Of a stretch of 6,235 nt of DNA, positions 1-3,931 are shown in pieces. The stretch covers positions 1 to 6,235 of the forward strand of contig JBOHRW010000022.1 in assembly GCA_050732935.1 (NCBI GenBank). Direction: 5' to 3'. The first letter of the stretch is position 1. Each line of letters opens with the position of its first letter. The translations under genes were made by a program, and so were the position numbers. The notes below the pieces were generated by a model. It made no database searches, was not told the DNA's origin, and saw only the letters and a list, made by a program, of their open reading frames with translations. Source of the stretch: DASRVA01 sp050732935. Its GTDB lineage: Bacteria; Gemmatimonadota; Gemmatimonadetes; JACCXV01; JAHWKZ01.

Positions 1-2
1 GG

Positions 3-440
3 CCCTGGTACGACCCCCAGTACGCGATCCCCCTGCTCGGCATGATCCTCGGCAACACGCTGACCGGGATTTCGCTGGGCCTCGATCGGCTGACGGAGGA
101 GCTGCGCACCCGGCGCGACCAGGTGGATACGCTGCTGGCCCTGGGAGCGACCCGCTGGGAAGCGGCCCAGGATCCCGTGCGCCGGTCGGTGCGGACCGGG
201 ATGATCCCCATCATCAACTCGATGATGGTCGTCGGGATCGTCTCGATTCCCGGCATGATGACCGGCCAGCTGCTGGCCGGCGTCGATCCGCTGAGCGCGG
301 TCGAGTACCAGATCGTGATCATGTTCCTGATCGCGTCGGGGACCGCGCTGGGGACGGCGGGCGTCGTGCTCCTCGGCTACCGGCGCCTCTTCAACGCGCG
401 GCACCAGTTCCTGTTCCAGCGGATCTCGGGAAAAGCCTGA
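3..440 (+). CDS. fetB: FetB/UPF0014 family ABC transporter permease, C-terminal part (5' end outside the window)
   Basis: This is the membrane subunit of an ABC transporter; the characterised E. coli member, FetB, works with the ATPase FetA in iron export and resistance to oxidative stress. The reading frame is already open at the left edge (first full codon at 3) and ends at TGA 438-440, leaving about 145 residues against roughly 260 in the full family, so the N-terminal half is missing. Family signatures are plain: IPLLGMILGNTLTGISL near the start of the visible part, LLALGATRWEAA (the cytoplasmic loop expected to contact the ATPase), then MIPIINSMMVVGIVSIPGMM and MTGQLLAGVDPLSAVEYQI. Three hydrophobic stretches are visible, followed by a basic tail (YRRLFNARHQF). 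The ATG at 42 is internal, because conserved family sequence continues upstream of it. The partner ATPase is not in the window. The family call is firm; the substrate (iron) is inferred from the E. coli homologue. Confidence 0.93.
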   Translation, partial: PWYDPQYAIPLLGMILGNTLTGISLGLDRLTEELRTRRDQVDTLLALGATRWEAAQDPVRRSVRTGMIPIINSMMVVGIVSIPGMMTGQLLAGVDPLSAVEYQIVIMFLIASGTALGTAGVVLLGYRRLFNARHQFLFQRISGKA

Positions 441-481
441 TCGTGGGCGGTTCCAGTCGGTTTGCGCCTCCCCCGTGGGCG

Positions 482-510
482 TTGACAGTCTGTCTCTCGT
501 ATTATATGGT
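482..510 (+). promoter_or_regulatory. Sigma70-like promoter of the abiE module
   Basis: A perfect -35 box TTGACA (482-487) is followed by exactly 17 bases and then TATGGT (505-510), which matches four of the six -10 consensus bases. The predicted transcription start is near 517, about 27 bases before the toxin ATG. No Shine-Dalgarno sequence is visible ahead of that ATG. The -10 box lies inside the left arm of the palindrome at 501-545, so a protein bound to the palindrome would block it. The only other candidate -10 hexamers here, TATTAT (500-505) and GATAAT (527-532), are not at a proper distance from a -35 box. Confidence 0.65.
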
Positions 511-545
511 GTAGTTATCCTATATTGATAATTACGCTGTATAAT
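501..545 (+). repeat. Large imperfect palindrome, probable AbiEi operator, overlapping the -10 box and toxin start codon
   Basis: The left arm ATTATATGGTGTAGTTATC (501-519) and right arm GATAATTACGCTGTATAAT (527-545) are inverted copies matching at 15 of 19 positions, around a 7-base centre (520-526). The four mismatches (507/539, 508/538, 510/536, 514/532) would all be G-U pairs in plus-strand RNA, so an RNA spanning the site could fold into an uninterrupted 19-pair stem. AbiEi antitoxins are known to repress their own operon by binding inverted repeats in its promoter, and this palindrome covers the -10, the predicted transcription start and the first two bases of the toxin ATG. The pairing is seen directly; the operator role is inferred from family and position. 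The stretch is about one-third GC, far below its surroundings. Confidence 0.7.
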
Positions 546-1370
546 GACGGCCCAGATCCTATCCCCAGCTGCTGCTAGAGAGGCGGTCCATCTTCTTGTG
601 TTACAAGAGCTTGGACAGCTCGATAAGGCGGCTCTCGTCCTGAAGGGCGGCGTGAACCTGCGATTCTTCTTCGGGAGCGTCCGCTATTCGGAGGACCTGG
701 ATCTCGATGCGGACCCCTCAGCTGCCGAGGCCATCCGCAATCTGATCCAAGGACTCTTTGAGGATCGTGGGCTTGCCCGTCAGCTGAGAGCACTCGGGAT
801 CCGACAGCTCGATCCCGGAGACGGCCCGAACAAGGACATTCACACGACCTTTCGCTACAAGTTCGGCATCGTGATGACCGCGACGTCCGTCATCCAACCA
901 GGATAGAGGTTTCCTATCGCGGTCGATTTGCAGGCGACGAAGTCGTTGTCGAACCGGTCCTTCCATCGATAACACGTGCTTACTTCGCCGACGCCGGCAA
1001 GCGCCTCCTCGTGCTCCCACACTACTCCAGGACATCGTCAGTGAGGCAGAAGATCGTAGCCCTCGCGAAGCGAACCGTCGTTCAAGCCCGAGACGTTTTC
1101 GATCTCCATCTGCTGACGGCGAACCAACAGCCTCAGATCCTGGCTTCCCAGCTGCGTGATTGCATCGCTTCCGAGAATCTCCTCGAGGCCCTTAACAGAA
1201 CGCTTGAGATTCTCTATGAGGAATATCGAGATCAGGTTCTCGAGTTCCTGGAGATGGAGGATCGATCTCGATACGAAGGGGAGGATGTCTGGGACGACCT
1301 TCGGCTTGCCGTTGCCGAGTTCATCGAAGTCGTCATCTGCGGAAACAGGTTACAATCATGCGATACGTGA
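544..1370 (+). pseudogene. abiEii: AbiEii/AbiGii-family nucleotidyltransferase toxin, interrupted by one frameshift
   Basis: Toxins of this family are nucleotidyltransferases (PF08843) that halt growth, some by acting on tRNA, in type IV toxin-antitoxin and phage-defence systems. The first part (ATG 544 to TAG 904-906) carries the catalytic signature: LVLKGGVNLR with K34-G35-G36, then RYSEDLDLD with D51, D53 and D55. The protein resumes in another frame at about 890-900 (PTRIEVSYRGRF) and runs to TGA 1368-1370. That second part carries the conserved VRQKIVALAKR and QARDVFDLHLL. Joined, the parts give about 275 residues, normal for the family, so one lost base (or two gained) around 865-899 explains the break. 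No slippery heptamer is visible there, so programmed frameshifting is unlikely. As read, the product is a 120-residue stub lacking the C-terminal half and probably inactive; a sequencing or assembly error is a real alternative. The only in-frame start after the upstream TAA (529-531) and before the catalytic motifs that fits the family is ATG 544. The end overlaps abiEi by 13 bases. Confidence 0.85.
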
Positions 1371-1999
1371 GCGAGCTTCTCTGGAAGTCCGTACTTCCTT
1401 TGTCGCCGATTTTTACGACGGCCGAATTGGCGGACACCGGCGAGATCCGTCTGTCCAACGCCTCACGTGACCTCGCCAAGCTGGCCAGCCGCGGAATGAT
1501 CACACGGGTGAAACGCGGCCTGTGGGCCGACTCGCGTCACCCCGACTTTTCCCCGTATGCGGTCGTTCCTTACCTCTTCCAACAGGGAGAATCGGGCTAC
1601 GTGTCCCTTCTATCCGCGATGAATCTACACGGGATGATCGAGCAGATTCCGAGGGTTGTGCAGGTGATGACCTTGAGACAGCGAGCACATCTGAGAACCC
1701 CTGTCGGTACGTACGAGTTTCACCGAATTCAACCAGATCTCTTTGGGGGCTATGAGCCCTATGGGCGTCTCGGGGAGTTTGATATCGCCAAACCCCCGAA
1801 GGCTCTCTTTGATGCGATGTACCTCTCATCACGACGCACCCGAAGGTTCTCGCACCTGCCCGAGATCGAGCTCGTTGGGGGATTCTCAACAGAAGAGGTG
1901 GACTCGTGGATAGCGAGGATCGGTCATGAGTCTCTCCGAACTGCCGTCCGGAATCGATGGGTGGATCTGAAGAATCGAATCGAATCTCGACACCGGTAG
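1358..1999 (+). CDS. abiEi: AbiEi-family antitoxin and transcriptional regulator of a type IV toxin-antitoxin module
   Basis: This is the antitoxin partner of the upstream AbiEii toxin. In the family it counters toxicity without binding the toxin (hence type IV), and its N-terminal winged helix represses the operon. The 213-residue protein has the expected order: a winged-helix region at about residues 15-58 (FTTAELADTGEI, DLAKLASRGMITRVKRGLW), then a C-terminal antitoxin domain with GYVSLLSAMNLHGMIEQIP (about 80-98), the TPVGTYEFHRI segment, and AKPPKALFDAMYL (about 144-156). In relatives the last motif usually reads Pro-Glu-Lys-Ala-Leu; here the Glu is Pro. The gene appears intact although its toxin is broken. 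ATG 1358 lies within the last 13 bases of the toxin frame, which implies translational coupling, and only a weak AGG (1347-1349) precedes it. Toxin-first order is the reverse of the classical streptococcal abiE operon. The probable binding site is the palindrome at 501-545. GC is lower than in ychF. Confidence 0.9.
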   Translation: MRYVSELLWKSVLPLSPIFTTAELADTGEIRLSNASRDLAKLASRGMITRVKRGLWADSRHPDFSPYAVVPYLFQQGESGYVSLLSAMNLHGMIEQIPRVVQVMTLRQRAHLRTPVGTYEFHRIQPDLFGGYEPYGRLGEFDIAKPPKALFDAMYLSSRRTRRFSHLPEIELVGGFSTEEVDSWIARIGHESLRTAVRNRWVDLKNRIESRHR

Positions 2000-2003
2000 G
2001 GGG
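1998..2003 (+). promoter_or_regulatory. Ribosome binding site of ychF, overlapping the abiEi stop codon
   Basis: AGGGGG lies 11 bases before ATG 2015 and shares bases with the TAG stop of abiEi (1997-1999). The spacing supports ATG 2015 as the start. It also means ribosomes finishing abiEi would pass directly over the ychF initiation site, so translation of the two genes may be coupled. No promoter with acceptable -35 and -10 boxes was found in the last 150 bases of abiEi. Confidence 0.55.
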
Positions 2004-2014
2004 TCTCCTAATCC

Positions 2015-3124
2015 ATGCAGGTCGGGATCGTCGGTCTCCCGAACGTCGGGAAGTCCACGCTCTTCAACGCGCTGACGGCGGCAGGTGCCGACGCCGCCAA
2101 CTATCCCTTCTGCACGATCGATCCGAATGTCGGCGTTGTCGCCGTGCCGGATGACAGATTGGAAATCCTCAGCGAGGTATTCCAGCCGGAGAAGGTCACG
2201 CCGGCCACGATCGAGTTCGTCGACATCGCCGGGTTGGTGGAGGGGGCCAGCCGGGGCGAGGGGCTCGGCAACCAGTTTCTGTCCCACATACGATTGGTGG
2301 ACGCCGTCGTCCACATCGTGCGCTGCTTTCCGTCGGCGGACGTGGTTCACGTCTACGGTTCGGTCGATCCGCTGCGGGACAAGGCGGTCATCGACACCGA
2401 GCTGGCGCTGGCGGATCTCGCGGTGGTCGAGAAGCGCCGCGAGCGGGTTGTCAAGCAGGTGCAGACGGGACGGAAGGAGCTGGCCGCCGAGCTATCGGCC
2501 CTCGAAAAGCTGTTGCCGGCCCTCGCTGAGGGTCGCCCGGCGCGCGTCGTCGTGCTCGAACCGGCCGAGGAGACGGCAGTCAGATCGTACGGCCTCCTCA
2601 CGCGCAAGCCGATTATCTACTGCGCCAACGTGAGCGAAACCGTGATCGCCGAGGCCGTGCGCGACCCACGCTCGGTACCCGAGGTAGCCGCGCTCGCTGG
2701 GGCCGCCGCCGATGAGGGGGCTGGCCTGGTGGAGGTCTGCGGCGACCTGGAAGCCGAGCTGGCCGGCCTGTCGCGCGAAGATCGTCATGCCTTCCTGGCC
2801 GACCTCGGGCTCCCCGAATCCGGGCTGCGCCGGATGATCCACGCGATCTACGATCTGCTGGAGCTCCAGACCTTCTTCACGACCGGGCCCAAGGAGGTCC
2901 GCGCCTGGACGATCCATCGCGGCGACACCGCCGTCGACGCGGCCGGCGAGATCCACACCGACATCGCCCGCGGCTTCATCCGCGCCGAGATCATCGGCTG
3001 GCAGGACTTCCTGGAGGCCGACCGGTCGCTCCAGCGGGCGCGCGAGCTGGGGCTCGTCCGCAGCGAGGGACGCGACTACCTCATGGCGGACGGCGACGTC
3101 ACGCTGATCCGCTTCAACGTGTAG
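2015..3124 (+). CDS. ychF: YchF/OLA1 family ribosome-associated redox-regulated ATPase
   Basis: YchF is a nearly universal member of the Obg-type P-loop family that binds ribosomes, prefers ATP over GTP and restrains the oxidative stress response in E. coli. The 369-residue protein is complete and close to the family's usual length of about 363. The Walker A motif GLPNVGKS is at residues 7-14, the switch region YPFCTIDPN at 30-38, and DIAGLVEGASRGEGLGNQFL at 70-89. NVSE at 205-208 replaces the usual guanine-recognition NKxD, which is the hallmark of ATP preference. Cys33 aligns with E. coli Cys35, the residue linked to redox control, and His112 with the catalytic His114. A helical insertion follows at about 127-195, and the C-terminal TGS domain (QTFFTTGPKEVRAWTI to DGDVTLIRFNV) fills about 284-369. 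The start is well supported by its ribosome binding site and by the N-terminal match to the family. It lies only 15 bases after abiEi and may share that operon's promoter. Confidence 0.98.
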   Translation: MQVGIVGLPNVGKSTLFNALTAAGADAANYPFCTIDPNVGVVAVPDDRLEILSEVFQPEKVTPATIEFVDIAGLVEGASRGEGLGNQFLSHIRLVDAVVHIVRCFPSADVVHVYGSVDPLRDKAVIDTELALADLAVVEKRRERVVKQVQTGRKELAAELSALEKLLPALAEGRPARVVVLEPAEETAVRSYGLLTRKPIIYCANVSETVIAEAVRDPRSVPEVAALAGAAADEGAGLVEVCGDLEAELAGLSREDRHAFLADLGLPESGLRRMIHAIYDLLELQTFFTTGPKEVRAWTIHRGDTAVDAAGEIHTDIARGFIRAEIIGWQDFLEADRSLQRARELGLVRSEGRDYLMADGDVTLIRFNV

Positions 3125-3310
3125 CCCAGCGATCGCCAGGCCGCCCGGAGGGGTCGTGCAAGCGGGTGGAGGGTGTTCTCGTGATCTTCGCGCTGGCGGC
3201 GGCCCGTCTCCGCCTGCTCGAACCAGACCACCCCGATGGACGTTTTTTCACCAATGGATGAGGACGACGGCCGAGGTGCACTGCTAGCTCGAAGAAGGGG
3301 ATTGCCGCCC
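3125..3310. other. Non-coding gap between converging ychF and lipoprotein genes
   Basis: No gene, RNA or convincing bidirectional terminator was found here. The best hairpin is a 5-pair stem (GGCGG 3195-3199 with CCGCC 3210-3214), too weak to call. A run of six T at 3243-3248 has no stem directly before it. The genes on either side end facing each other, so a terminator would be expected, but none is evident by eye. Confidence 0.5.
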
Positions 3311-3814
3311 TCAAGGAGCGGTCTGGCGATGGGCCTCGAACGGGCCCTGCATCGTCTGCCGGGAGATGTTCGGAAAGTCGCGGACGATCTCGGCTTGGCC
3401 GATGATCGAGTCGCCGTCCTCCGAGACCTCGCCGACGTGGATCCAGTTGTCGTCCCCGATGGCGAACCCGACGACCCGGCCCCTGACGTTCCCGTTCAGG
3501 ATGGGACGGATGCCGATTGAATCGGTGGACGACTCGTCCCCGAGCTGGCAGACGAGCTCGCTTCCCGAAGCCGAGCCGCTGAACTCGAGGTCCTCCTGGT
3601 CGAAGGCCAGCGTGATCCCGTCCGCCGCGCAGCTCGCGATGGCGTTTTCCACGTCGACTGAGTACATCCAGACGCCGTCCACGTCGGCCGGGGAGCCGGG
3701 GTCGCCATCGAGGAGATCGGACTCGGGGTCCAGGCACCCCGCCGCGAGAGCGAGCAGGGCGCCCGGCGCGATCGCGGCGAGGGCCCGAGGTAGACCGAGC
3801 CGGGCGGTCTGCAT
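3311..3814 (-). CDS. Small predicted lipoprotein with lipocalin-like beta-strand pattern, function unknown
   Basis: The 167-residue product begins with a basic then hydrophobic signal sequence (RLGLPRALAAIAPGALLALAAGC) leading to Cys27, which would be lipid-modified after cleavage by signal peptidase II. The lipobox reads Ala-Ala-Gly-Cys, with Leu at -4 rather than the usual -3, so the call is good but not perfect. The mature part is acidic and shows alternating strands: VDGVWMYSVDV (46-56), GITLAFDQEDLEFSGSASG (66-84), NGNVRGRVVGFAIG (107-120) and WIHVGEVSEDGDSIIGQAEI (124-143). Cys62 and Cys89 could form a disulphide. The layout of an early GxW, two cysteines, a G-V-x-G-x-V-x-F stretch and a final G-x-V-x-G-x-x-x-x-G stretch resembles small secreted lipocalin-like beta-barrel proteins I recall from Gemmatimonadota. 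No ligand can be inferred. The ATG has no ribosome binding site but sits just after a -10-like hexamer, so the mRNA may be leaderless. Confidence 0.72.
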   Translation of the reverse strand: MQTARLGLPRALAAIAPGALLALAAGCLDPESDLLDGDPGSPADVDGVWMYSVDVENAIASCAADGITLAFDQEDLEFSGSASGSELVCQLGDESSTDSIGIRPILNGNVRGRVVGFAIGDDNWIHVGEVSEDGDSIIGQAEIVRDFPNISRQTMQGPFEAHRQTAP

Positions 3815-3822
3815 AGGCAGCT

Positions 3823-3854
3823 ATCATACATTGTCACCGGCGGTCCACGCCAAG
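3823..3854 (-). promoter_or_regulatory. Possible promoter of the lipoprotein gene, giving a near-leaderless mRNA
   Basis: On the minus strand, TATGAT (3828 down to 3823) matches the -10 consensus at five of six bases and is preceded directly by TG. The only -35-like hexamer upstream is TTGGCG (3854 to 3849), at a long spacing of 20, so the -35 is weak. Transcription would begin near 3816, two bases from the ATG at 3814, which would explain the absence of a ribosome binding site. Confidence 0.4.
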
Positions 3855-3873
3855 CCCAGGGGCGGGCTGGAGT

Positions 3874-3902
3874 TTGACGCCGTCGTCATCGTGCTGCATA
3901 AT
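3874..3902 (+). promoter_or_regulatory. Sigma70-like promoter of the large secreted protein gene
   Basis: TTGACG (3874-3879) and CATAAT (3897-3902) each match the consensus at five of six bases and are separated by exactly 17 bases. The predicted transcription start is about 3909, leaving a leader of about 23 bases before GTG 3932. It points away from the lipoprotein promoter, and the two share a 117-base divergent region. Confidence 0.65.
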
Positions 3903-3931
3903 CGAGCTCAGACCCAGTTTTCCCTCCGGGG

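Noticed and set aside
443..481. GTGGGCG direct repeat as an insertion target duplication
   Set aside because: Both copies are on the same (left) side of the abiE cassette and no copy is found at the right end near 2000, so they do not bracket an insertion.
865..906. Programmed ribosomal frameshift in abiEii
   Set aside because: No slippery heptamer of the X-XXY-YYZ type occurs in the overlap of the two frames and the family is not known to use frameshifting; mutation or sequence error is simpler.
3190..3250. Possible terminator between the converging genes
   Set aside because: The only stem is 5 pairs and the T run begins about 28 bases beyond it, so it does not form an intrinsic terminator.
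3236..3520. 94-codon plus-strand frame starting in the ychF-lipoprotein gap
   Set aside because: Most of it is antisense to the lipoprotein gene, there is no ribosome binding site before its ATG, and the acidic, repetitive composition mirrors the opposite strand.
3114..3827. 237-codon open frame on the minus strand across the lipoprotein gene
   Set aside because: Its translation is dominated by Arg, Pro and Gly with no domain pattern, and it overlaps the lipoprotein frame, which has a signal peptide and strand pattern. It is a GC-driven shadow.
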